This document shows positions 11,473-22,164 of a stretch of DNA of 64,000 bases, in pieces (position 1 is the first letter of the stretch; every line of letters begins with the position of its first letter). The notes beneath the pieces were generated by a model. The model searched no databases, had not been told where the DNA came from, and worked only from the letters and a program-made list of their open reading frames with translations. Source of the stretch: Sipunculus nudus (lineage: Eukaryota > Annelida > Sipuncula > Golfingiida > Sipunculidae); NCBI GenBank assembly GCA_026874595.1, contig CM049313.1, forward strand, positions 11,901,508-11,965,507, read 5' to 3'. A program made the translations under genes and the position numbers.

Positions 11473-14400
11473 ATCTATTTTTGAGACCTTAAAGATTAGG
11501 TCATCTATTAACAAGGCACAAATCGTAACAGCTAGACCTAGAATCTTTTTTCTTGCATGCTGGGAGGCCCATGTAAAGTCTCCTTGGAAACCTGATATTA
11601 GGTCTTTGTCACCCATATTGTCTGAGCTACCCCCCAGAATAATTGAAAATTTGAAACCAAAGTAGGGCACAAATCGTAACCATGGGGCCCAGCATCTTCT
11701 AACTTGACATCCTGAGACTTTCTCAAAAGTTCTCCGCAGAAACCTGAAATTGGGTCACAGTGACATATATTCTCCGAGTTTGAGCACCAAAAAATAATGC
11801 AAAATACACGCAAATTGCCGAATTCCTCATGAAAGGCTGGTTTGATTGTTTTCAAATTTGTTGTGCTTATGGGTCTTGATGAACTTAAGATAATTAATAT
11901 GCATGAACAATGATGCCACTTATCTTAATTAGTTGTCTGTTCAAGGACATATTATCAACATGTCATTCGGCTGAGCGTCATGACCCACGGGGCACTTTTT
12001 ATATCTCACCACCCCTCCCCACCCTCCATCCCACCCCCCCACCTCCCATCGTCATCCTCATCTGTAGAATATCTTATGAACTTGATAACTTTTGAAGGGC
12101 TGCATATTTCCGCAAAAATTTGAAACACTCAATTATTCATACCAAAATCTCGGAGGAGTTTGAAAACCATTGATCTTGACTAGGATCTTCAAGGTCATAT
12201 CAGTCAAATTATACTTATTGTTTTGTGAACGTGATAACTTTTGAAGTATTTTACATTTTGTCCCCATATTTGGTACACCAGTTGTTCCTAACAAAATCTC
12301 AGAGGAATTTGAAAGACGGTGACCTTGACCATCATCTTCAAGATCAAGCCTGCCAAAATGTAAAATTTTTGAAACCCAAAACTTTCAAAGTATTTCACAT
12401 TTTGTCCTCAAATTTGGTACACTAGTTGTTCCTACCAAAATCAAGGAGGAGTTCAAAGCCTGGTGACCTTGACCTATCTCTTTAAGGTAAAATCTGCCGA
12501 AATGTAACATGTTTGTGAACCCTGTAACTTTTGTAGTACCAGTATTTCCATGTTTTTCCTAAAATATGATGAACTTGATAAGATCTTCAAGATCAAATCA
12601 GCTGATTTATAGTTATTGTTTTGTGAATGCAATAACTTTTGAAGGGCTGCATATTTTCCTCCAAAATTTGAAACATTCATTGTTCCTATCACAATCTTGG
12701 ATGTGTTTGAAATCGTGTGACCTTGACCTTGATCTTATTGTGACCCCCATAATTTTGTAAGTACTGAAGATTTTTTCTTCAAATTTGACACACCAGTTCT
12801 TTCTGCCAAAATGTCATCAGAGTTTGAAAAGCGGTGACTTTGACCTTGACCTTCAAAGTCTAATCTGCTGAAATTTAGATTCATTGTTTTGAGATATTGC
12901 ATACTTTACCCCTAATGTTTTGGGATAGCCCATAGGGGGAGACATATGTCTGTTTTGCACAACAAAAACAAAGCCATTCTAGTTTTAAATTTTTTATGCA
13001 TTTTTATGTCTAATTTTGAGAACTTATATGAAGCTGTTGTCCATTTGGTCATGCATGGTTAACTATATTTTGCAAATTAGGGGAGAAAACATGATTTTTA
13101 AGCACCAAGTGAGTCAGATGGGGCACAAATTGTATCCATCTGGCCTAAAATCCTCAAACATTACTTTCAGGGAGGTCCCTCAAAATCTCCTTGGAAACCA
13201 GAAATGTCATTCTGGCCCATTTTCTGCGAGCTGTTTTGAAAGAACTTGATTTTAACACTCAATTAGTCAGGAAGGCACAAATGGTAGCAGCTGCATGTAG
13301 ATTAAGGTCACTGTAACCTATATCTAAGGGCTATTAATTGGCAAAATGCATGATTTTGAGCACTCTGGGAGTCTTTTTTGCCCATGGTTCAAGGCTCCTT
13401 GAATTCAGCCGAGCGTCATGGCCAATGGGCCACTTGTTAGTTGATCTAGGTTTGTGTGCACGGAGATAACTTGACAGGCCAATCAGGGAACGGAAGAACC
13501 CCCCCCCACATGTTGGACACATAAACCATTCTAGGTTTCTGCTGAGGTAGTTCCCATCCTCACCTTGAGAACCTTAAGTTTCATCCTCGACTCCGCAAGT
13601 CATACTTTCACAGCATCTTCTGCCCCTTTGTGTGCAGCTGCATGCCACGCTGTTCGATCTAACACTAGACTTTCCCACTTATATCTATGTTGATGGATAG
13701 TTATTCAGTGACATTTAAAAAATTTGGCACAAAAACTCCACAATCTGAATAATAATGCAATGATTGGTATGAATTTTTTCCATGCATATTGATCATGAAA
13801 AGTTTCATCATTTCCTGAAGACTATATTTGTTTCTAAATTTTTTCACATTATTTTTTTTCACTGTTTTTGAGACATTCAGATGAAGCAGCCCATCTGTTA
13901 AGTAACAGGGCATAAATCATAACCGTTAGACCTAAAAACTTCTAACTGTATATCTAGGAGGTGCAAGGCAAATCTCCTTTGAAACCTGAAATGAGGTCAT
14001 GGTGAACTATATAAAATTAGGAACCACAGGCTGAAAAACTGATTTTGAGCACCAAGTCAGTCAGATGGGGCACCAATTCTATCCGCTAGGCCTAGAATCT
14101 TCTAACATGGCATTCAGGCAGGTCCTGGGTAAAACTGCATGGAAACCTGAAATTAGGTCACTGTGAACTATGAGCCAAATATATGATTTTTAGCACCCTG
14201 AAAGCAGATTGGCACAAATCGTATCTGCTAGCCCTAGAATGTTCCAACATAATATTCAGGGAAGTCTTGGAAAATCTCAGTGGATATCTGAAATTTAAGG
14301 TCATGATGAACTGTATTTTGCATGTTGTACTCCCCAAACCATCTTTTACTATCTCCATGGAAACCTGAAATTAGGTTAAGGGACCTATATTACTGGCCAT

Positions 14401-14737
14401 AAACATTTTAAGCATCCAGACAGTCAGACAGGGTACAAAACTTTACTGTTGGAGATAGAATCTTCTGTCTTGACATTCAGGGATGACCTTCAAAACTGTA
14501 CATGGTCATTTTTAAAAATAGCTCAGCTGACTGCATATAAAAAAGGCAAGATTTCATGAGAATGGCCAGATATATCATCATGAAATGTTTTCTTCTTGTT
14601 GATTTTGTAGAACTTTAATTGCTACAGTTGAATGGGGATACCACCTACAAAAATTGGCATTCAGATGATAAAATTCCTTTTGTGCATGTCTTCCTGTAGT
14701 CAGCTGAGCATCATGACCAATGGATCACTCGTTATTT
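11473..14737 (+). repeat. Nest of family 2 and family 3 element pieces in intron 1
   Basis: Family 2 3' ends (ctgagcgtcatgaccca...cacttgtt or variants) recur near 11991, 13436 and 14737. Between them the ~150-165-bp unit 'ggcacaaatcgtatc...cttctaac..gacattcaggga..tctccttggaaacctgaaat' is repeated at least eight times in total. Embedded at about 12050-12985 is a family 3 array related to 1-545. It ends with an AGACATATGTCT palindrome and then 'gccattctag' followed by T. No exon is supported in this block. Confidence 0.6.
13434..13690 (-). pseudogene. 3' remnant of a non-LTR (LINE) retrotransposon ORF
   Basis: Two frame-shifted peptides are readable on the minus strand: LVLDRTAWHAAAHKGAEDAV with flanking residues (about 13600-13690), then CPTCGGGFFRSLIGLSSYLR followed by AHK (about 13446-13520). 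The DRxxW...HKG text followed by a CxxC...GL..HLR.H zinc-finger-like tail is a recurrent C-terminal signature of animal LINE polymerases (knowledge of the family; exact clade not assignable). A stop near 13600 and a frameshift between the pieces show it is dead. Upstream reverse-transcriptase sequence is absent, so the copy is 5'-truncated. Confidence 0.55.
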
Positions 14738-14753
14738 AGTACAATAATCTATT

Positions 14754-17700
14754 ATCCCTTACCGAAAATTTTTATAAGTGCCATATATGTGAAAGTCATA
14801 TGGCACATATAAGGCACATATATGTGCCATATATATCCCTTATATCCAACCTTATAACTCCCATATATGTCACATATATGTCTGGTATATGGATTTTATA
14901 CACAAATTAGGTAGGAGCCTTATATGTCATATATATGGGCCTTATATGTCACTTATGGCTTCTACATATAGGTCCCCTATAACTCCCATATATGTCCCAT
15001 ATATGTCCCTTATAACTCCCATATATGTGCCTTATAACTCACATATATGTGCCTTATAACTCCCATATATGTGACATATATGGGACTTATAAGTGCCATA
15101 TATGTCCCTTATAAATGACATATAACTCACATATAAGTCCAGTGTATGCACCTTCTGTGCTGTTTGTCAATAGCTTAGTTACTGTCTGTTGTATGCTCTG
15201 CTTTGAAAGGTGTTTACTCTTTTCTTTATCCCTCAAGGAATTATGGTAGATGATAGAAATTAAGGTTTGTGTGTGTGAGGTGAGCTTCCTGCACTGTGCG
15301 ATTCCTTGAAATCAATGCTGGCCTGCAGTCACACTGGGGGTCGATTCAACTACATACAGTCATATGGACCCATACACATGAAACATAAAAGTAAGAAAAT
15401 ACAATAGCCAAAATAAATGTTTATTCACACGTTTGTAAACTATAAATAATATTTTCATAAGATTTTTAAAACTCCCTGGTTCAGTCAGATTTGAGAGTGT
15501 TGTCATCTTAGGGAATGAAGGCTGGAAGGAAATATACACCCTTGCCACACTCTAAATCCTTTTCTGTCCCCTCCTGTTAGACCTGCAAAACAAATGATAC
15601 CAGTGTAAGTATACACATATAGTCATTATTGCTCACATTAATTATTTTATTAAATAAGTTAAAAGATTATCTTTTGAAATTGCTGCTCAGTACTGCTTTT
15701 CTTAACATTAACATTAGTTTACCTTATCTGGAGGCAACACACAAGTCAAAAAAGGAAAAGAATTTATTTAACTGAAAGTACATCTGCTGTCTATATAGAG
15801 GTTTTAAATGTTCTGAAAATATGCCTGTTTAACATTTAGGATTATAAGTAAATACAGTTGGACTTCTCAATTACTAACACAGGAAGAGATTTCCAGTTAT
15901 ACAGAGTATATACAAACATTACAGATTATCAAATATACTGGTCACAGGACAGACACTGTGGCCTAAAGATGCTCATAGGTTCAGAAAGTAGGTTACTCAG
16001 TTGAAACAATTTTAACATGTAAGCAGTTGTATTAATATCCCATATGCACAATAAATGTTAACCACCAAATTTGAACCACCAAATTTGCACTTCAAATTTG
16101 GTAAGTTCCAGCTATTTGATAAAAAAATCTTTACAATTCATAACATTTCCCATTTGCTAAAAGATTTAAATGTTACTTTATATGATAAACTGAATATGCT
16201 TACCAGACAATTCTCGCAAGGGCAGGAGATATCTAGGCTCTCCTTATACTTTCTGCACCATTTCTTCATACTGGTTCTAGGAAAAGTAATGAAAACATTA
16301 CAAATCATAGAAACAAAGGTTGTTGGAAATAAATAATTAAGAACATGGAGCATATTTTGACATTTAAGTAGACAAATGGACTAAAAAAGGGCCTCAAATC
16401 AATTATATTACTTAAACAGTACACCAATGATATATTGGTGGTTAGTAATGATTAAAATGACGTCTTGATCTTTTATGGTGAAATGGAAATACTACATGTA
16501 CATATAAAAAGAAATCATTCAAGGTGGACTAAAAATCCACTTTTGATTAACCTGTAAATTGAACCAGATTTGATTTTTCTTTGGGAATCAAAATAGTACC
16601 TAATGAAATCATCTGATCCTTAGTGAAACAAATTCCCAAATTATTATACTTTTTCTTTTGTAATGAAAGTGAATATGTCAGGAGAAACCTCAAATGAAAA
16701 AAAAAGTCAGGGGACCAAGCCCATTAAAGTTAAAGTGCTCATGACCTTTATAAGAGTGTTCTTGACCTTCTGATGTCAAATTCAGATTAAATTCATACAT
16801 ATGATTTAATATGAATGGTTTATGAATTGTTATGAAACATAGTGTGTTATGTATCAAATTGTTAATTAATTGGTGCTTACAGTATATGTAAGTGACATAT
16901 AGAAGGGCATATTACCAAATTAAAGCTTAATTTAGGAGCTTTTGTGTGATAGACTCCAATAGTAAAACATATTTGATTAGCTGAAATGTTTTTGTTGAGT
17001 ACAGCATACCTCTCTTCAATTTTATAAAAAAAGCATTCACCAAAATTGAGACTGGCTGAAAATTCAGCAATAATCAACAGTGTCTAATGCTTACTTTGCC
17101 TGAAAGAAAAACTTATGAACATTGTATAATTAACAATTTTGAACTATATTATAACTTTTGGGCACTCTAGCAAGACAGAAAAATTCAAGTCAATTTGGAA
17201 AATGAAAAGGAACATCATTACCTTGTAGCAGCTTTTTCTTTTTATGATAAATAATAACATGGTCAATAGCCATAGGTTAAACAAATAAAATGGTAGTATT
17301 TGGTATTCATAGCATTTTTGTGCTGATTAAGCTTCATGTATGTTAACTGATCATCCCTTCACAGGTAGGGGACATTCAGAAATTACATCAATATGTAACT
17401 TTAGGGCCTGCTGCTGACTCTTGATTTTTCCACACCCTATTGCAAATAGCACCACTGAAAAGGATATGTTCCTAACTTCCTGTTGGTGCATAGAACATGC
17501 ACATTGTCACTAGTAAGGGGCAACAGCACCAGCTTTTTGTAAAAAATGTGGTATTTTGTAAAAATGGGCCACCAAATAGGAAATGTTATCTTGAAACACA
17601 CAAATTCTGAATTTGCAGGGCAAACCAAGATAGGTGAAGTCATCTTTATGCAATCACTGGTTTACTATATGCAAAAATAACTTAGATAATGCAATATTAC

Positions 17701-18059
17701 TTACCAATGAGATATTTTTCAGCTATACATTCCCCTGACATATAACTGACATATAACTGACATATACAGAACCCCTTCATGTTCACCTCCCTTATATCTC
17801 CCATACAAGTCACATATAAATGAAATGTACAGAATGGCCTCACGTGCAACTCCCTTATAACTCACATATAACAAACATACAACTCACTTATAACTCACAT
17901 ATAACAATGCCTGACTAAACATATAGCTGCAATATACATATAACTCACATACATAGCATTTATATGGGAAATATATGTCCCTTATAAGGGACATATAAGG
18001 CCCTTATAAGGGACATATAAGCCACATATATGTGAGTACTTTCCATTTTCGTAAGGGAT
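14754..18059. mobile_element. 3.3-kb terminal-inverted-repeat element with subterminal repeat arrays
   Basis: The left end ATCCCTTACCGAAAAT (14754-14769) is the inverse of the right end ATTTTCGTAAGGGAT (18045-18059), apart from one extra base. Inside each end is a long array of short words (catatatg, ccttataa, tataactcc): about 14780-15140 on the left and 17735-18035 on the right. Such subterminal arrays are typical transposase-binding regions. The interior (15150-17730) is AT-rich, with no open frame above about 95 codons and no recognisable transposase, so the element is non-autonomous or decayed. A target-site duplication is not clear. Confidence 0.6.
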
Positions 18060-18195
18060 TGTCTTTTGATTTGATGCTGGATTTAATTTACATAAACATG
18101 CAGTCATTTATATACAGAATATTATCTCCGCTAGAGGATTTCTTCCAATTGACACTGATGCTCGATGAACATCATAGCTATATACAAGATTAACG

Positions 18196-18753
18196 TTAAA
18201 GGGCCCTTTTACACAGCAAACAGGTCATTTGGTGACATTTACCTGACCTCTCATCGGTCTTCTAAGCCTTGGGCAAAAGCTATTTCTGTGTAAATGTTTG
18301 GGAGAGCCTTTAGCAATCACTCTATGATCAAAAATATTGATTTTAAACAACTTTCTTGGTGACCTTGAGAGATCTTTGAGCAACCTTGGCAATCATCGAG
18401 TGCTAATAAAACATTCTGCAGTGTCTATTGAGACTTAGCTGCAGCTCAGCACTCATTGTGTTACTCAGAGAGATATATAGGGATATCGCTGCGAGATCAG
18501 CTGGTGCGATCAGGGAGAGACAAGTAAAGGTCACCTCTACCTTTGGGATGGACAACTTTAGGGTTCAAAAAAAGATTGCTGGGAGAATTATGAGATTGTT
18601 GAGTGCTCCTTGAGCATCGTTAAGGTTCAGCTGAGATAATGTCTCCCTTTTTGGTCGCTGGGCACTCATTGAAAGAACCTTAGAGACCTGGCCATTTTTT
18701 TTTTAACAACATTATCTTTCATCGATCACCACCCCTGTGTAGAGGGGGTTTAA
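18196..18753. mobile_element. piggyBac-like MITE flanked by TTAA
   Basis: TTAA at 18196-18199 is followed by AGGGCCCTTTTACACAG. The right end CTGTGTAGAGGGGGT precedes TTAA at 18750-18753. The ends are imperfect inverted repeats (CCC...TACACAG) and TTAA is the piggyBac target. The ~560-bp interior has no transposase. The 61-codon open frame at 18428-18613 is not regarded as a gene. Confidence 0.55.
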
Positions 18754-19866
18754 GGAATATCTAAATCCTGTTCATTTACATTAACTGTGGAGTCATTATC
18801 TAATTTAGGATATAAAGCAACATCCTTATTTAACAATACTTACTGTCCTTACAAATGAGGTAGAGATAAATGACTGTAAATGCACTAATTGAAATATAAA
18901 TCCATTATTTCATGTTCAGTCTACAAGGAACATCTGGATTTAATTCATTGCACTAATTAATCATTAAGCACTTTGTTATAGCACCAGAAATGAATTATTC
19001 AAGTGCATTGTCACATTCTTTTTTCTCGCAAGTTCATATGAGTTAAAATAATAACTGACTCCAACTGCATGTTTACGTAGGCAGGAGAGTATTTTATCAA
19101 GACCTGGATAAATACCAACTTGCTGCCTGCTGAACAAACTAGTCAGAACACATATATCTTTTTGTCTAATAAATCCTGTACCATAAACTGCAAACATTAT
19201 CAGGTAAACAAGTAATTTTATGGGCATTAAGAAATTATAGCCACAGCAGATCCTTGCTGGAAATTTATTTTCTGGTTCAGCAGATGTGACTTAATTGCCC
19301 CAGAAATATTTCTGTTTTACCATAAAAAATGACTAATTGTAATTTGTGATTTAGCAACAAAATTTCCTATTGGTACTTGCAGCATTGTTGTGATCAAAAC
19401 ATAATTGGGAGCTGGTACAGTATGCAAAAAAAAAGTTACAGATTCTAGAGAACTGACATGATTATTAATTAATGGCACTGACAAGAATCAGTTGGATTAA
19501 CATTTGTCTCTGACTAGAATCAATTGGATTAATACTAGCTCTGACAAGAATAATCATTGATTGAGAAAATATACAGCCTTAACAGTTGATACAGCAGACT
19601 TCAAGTCTTAAATTATACTGTTAAAGAGGGGTAACTTTAAATATTAGTACTCAAAATAAAACTTAAAATACATTATAAAAAATCTGAAAGGATTCCTTCT
19701 AGATATCTCAGTACAGCTGTGTTCTGGTTTAGGGATTTACAGCCATAAATATTGATTGCAAATATTGATTGCTTACTGTACATTACTTTGTGAGTTTGAA
19801 AAACAGTAATTACTTAGATCGAAAATTACTGCTTACCCAGACCTGCCAGAACTGCTAAATTGAGAG
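18754..19866. other. Intronic AT-rich sequence
   Basis: No exon or repeat structure beyond a short threefold phrase near 19480-19560 ('tctgacaagaatcaattggattaa'-like, in pieces). Nothing else could be supported. Confidence 0.5.
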
Positions 19867-20303
19867 TGTGATGGGGTGACATAAAAGTGGACTGAACTGT
19901 CTAGCTAGGGAAGCTTGCTTTGCTAGCAAAGCAACGGGTACGCTGGACGTGCGCCACCAACATGGGTTCAAATCCAAGATCGGCCCAATGTTTTCCCCCG
20001 AGCAATTTATCTTCGTAACAAAATGGGGGCTCGTCCAACGTGACGGTAAACTTTGTGGCCCAGGGAATAAGCTCATTAAAGTGTGACTCATGGGATAATT
20101 AGTCTTGTGCGGATAGCAGAACGCTCTTAAGAGGGTGTGTGTTACGGGGTGACATAAAACGTGGACTGAACTGTCTGGCTAGTGATTATAGTAGTGAAGC
20201 TTGCTTTTCTAGCGAAGCGGTATGAACGCAGGACTTGTGCGCCACAGACATGGGTTCAAATCTGGGATCAGCCCAGTATTTTCCCCATAACAATTTGTTT
20301 TCG
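19867..20303 (+). mobile_element. TRIM-like miniature LTR retroelement
   Basis: The left LTR (19867-20020, 154 bp) starts TG and ends CA. Three bases later comes TGGGGGCTCGTCC (20024-20036), identical to the first 13 nt of the tRNA-Pro primer-binding site of many retroviruses and LTR elements. After only about 100 bp of internal sequence, a purine-rich 'aagagggtgtg' precedes a second copy of the LTR (20140-20303), which has lost its 3' terminal bases. Both LTRs contain 'catgggttcaaatc', a near-perfect Pol III B-box. It has no coding capacity. Confidence 0.65.
20024..20036 (+). other. Primer-binding site (tRNA-Pro type) of the TRIM
   Basis: TGGGGGCTCGTCC, complementary to a tRNA 3' end of the form GGACGAGCCCCCA, lies 3 nt after the LTR end, as expected for minus-strand priming. 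Confidence 0.6.
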
Positions 20304-20337
20304 ATTTAAAGGGAGATTGATTCGGTAAAAAAAAATA

Positions 20338-20601
20338 AAAGGTATGGTTCTCAGGCACTTTTTTCCAGAAATCAGTGTGGGGGGACGGTATTTCGTTTTT
20401 GACCCTTTTTTTTTGTATGTTTCAATAATAATGTCATATGATCAGGGAAAAGCATGAAAATAACAATTTGTTTTGCTAAACAGGAAAAGCACTACTTAAA
20501 TTGTATTATATATCTTCTTTTAAAATAAAAAAAATCAAAATAAAAAGTTTGATGCGGGGGGGTTAAAATTGATGCGGGTGGTGCCTGAGAACCATACCTT
20601 T
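20338..20601. mobile_element. 264-bp MITE with perfect 21-bp terminal inverted repeats
   Basis: AAAGGTATGGTTCTCAGG at 20338 is mirrored by CCTGAGAACCATACCTTT ending at 20601, and the match extends perfectly to 21 bp. The interior contains 'agggaaaagcatgaaa' and 'gatgcggggg', shared with copies at 7530-7785 and 20955-21208. A-rich and T-rich flanks obscure any target duplication. Confidence 0.75.
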
Positions 20602-20734
20602 GATTTTTTTTTTGCCTTATAAGTGCAATTTATCTGAGCTAGTGTACCCTTTCTCTTTGGTTCAACAAGATTAATGTATGATATTTTCTTCATGCTTCTT
20701 CAAATTATAAGTATAAAATAAAACCTACAGGCTG

Positions 20735-21208
20735 AATCTTGTCATCTCAGCTGGATGTCCATTAACAGGGCACAATTTGAAATTGTTAGACCTACGAATC
20801 CAAATTTGACATACAGTTAGATGTCCCTAAGTTCTCCTACCAAACATGAAAGTTGGTCACTGTGACCTTCCAGAAATTAAGGAAAATCCTCCTCTTTCCA
20901 GTAAAAACTTATTGTTACACTTCAAAACTGCTGTTAATAGATTCATATTTGATATAACCATTCCTGCAATCCCCCGCATCAAACATTTTTATTTTTATTT
21001 TCATCTTTCAAGAATTAAAAATAATACAATTTTGAAATGATTTCCTTTTTTATGTAGTACTTTTACCTGTTTGGCAAAAAAGTCCTGTTATTTTCATGCT
21101 TTTCCATGATCATGTGATTTTTTTTATCAAAACATACAAAAAAAGGTAAAAAAAAACAAAAGCCGCAGTGATTTCTGAAAAAAAAGGCCTGAGAACCATA
21201 CCTTTTTA
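20735..21208. repeat. Family 2 internal fragment followed by a MITE relic
   Basis: 20735-20940 resembles the interior of the 52727-54110 element ('gttagacctacgaatccaaat', 'agatgtccc', 'ctcctaccaaa'). 20955-21208 is a diverged copy of the 20338-20601 MITE, ending 'cctgagaaccatacctttt', whose left terminal repeat is lost. Confidence 0.5.
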
Positions 21209-21218
21209 GCGAACCTGT

Positions 21219-22160
21219 GAGCTTATGCGATGGCGCAGCGTCGTTCGTCCATCGTCAGCCGTCCGCCGTCCAGGGCTGGCTTTCCGCTGTCCATAGCTGT
21301 AAGTCAGAAACCTTCGGAGCTAGCAGCTCCAAATTACATGTAAGAATTAGTCACGTGTGAAACTTGGTACCCTAGAGGTTTTTATTAGGTATCTGCATTA
21401 ATTTAGGTTTTATAGAGAAAAAGCTTAAATACCTTTAAAAATCTTCTTCTCTGAAACTGTCTAGCCAAATTGTCCAATATTTCACAGAAATGATTCCTGG
21501 AACAATCTCTCTCAAGTTTGTTCGAATGGTTCCAGTTCGGAGATTTTTGGCCGAGTTATGGGAGGTTGAACTTAGTCATCTGTCCAAAAAAGCACACTAA
21601 AATTAAAATCTCAGAGAAGGCTAGAGCTATAATCACCAAATTTTATACCAAGGTTTGTCACATATGTCATATCTGATTTGAGGTATTGGTGGCGCCACCT
21701 ACATTGATGTGTTTTTTTTACAAGCAAAAATTTTTAAACTCTTCTTGTTTGTACACAGATTTATGATGAAACTGTTAAGCTGATTGGTTTAAACTTTACA
21801 ATAATTATTCTATGGTAGGGTTCTGCCAGTTTTATAAGAATAGATTGGGTAAATACAGTTTTATAAAAACATTGTAGCCAATTGAAAAAGGCTATCTGTA
21901 TTTGAAAACAGATTTGACAACATGCTGAGTTTCAGCATCCAAATCAAGAGGTCACTCAGTACAAACAGGTGGGGTCCTGACATCACCATGGCAACTGACC
22001 TGGCTCTGGGGGAGTGTCTAGACAATGTGTCTAGACGTCTAGACACAGCATCTAGACGTCTAGACACAATGTTTAGATGCAGAATTCCCAGATTATTGGA
22101 ACTATATCTTTCAACTGTTTGAAAAAACTTGGTTAGCATTTTAAGCAATTTGGCTTTATC
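21219..22160 (+). repeat. Family 5 repeat with a CTAGAC palindrome block
   Basis: It begins near 'gcgaacctgtgagcttatgcgatggcgcagcgtcg', followed by 'cgtccatcgtcagccgtccgccgtcc'-type text (both given in pieces). It contains the phrase 'cttcttctctgaaactgtc', which recurs in the block 44070-44790. It runs directly into family 1 copy 2 without that copy's 5' end. Confidence 0.45.
22016..22065. promoter_or_regulatory. Cluster of GTCTAGAC palindromes (Smad-binding-element type)
   Basis: GTCTAGAC occurs at 22016-22023, 22029-22036, 22037-22044 and 22058-22065, with ATCTAGAC at 22050-22057. GTCTAGAC is the palindromic Smad3/4 binding element. The two adjacent copies form an 18-bp palindrome at 22028-22045. 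Function is unproven, and the block lies in repeat DNA of intron 1. Confidence 0.35.
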
Positions 22161-22164
22161 ATAG

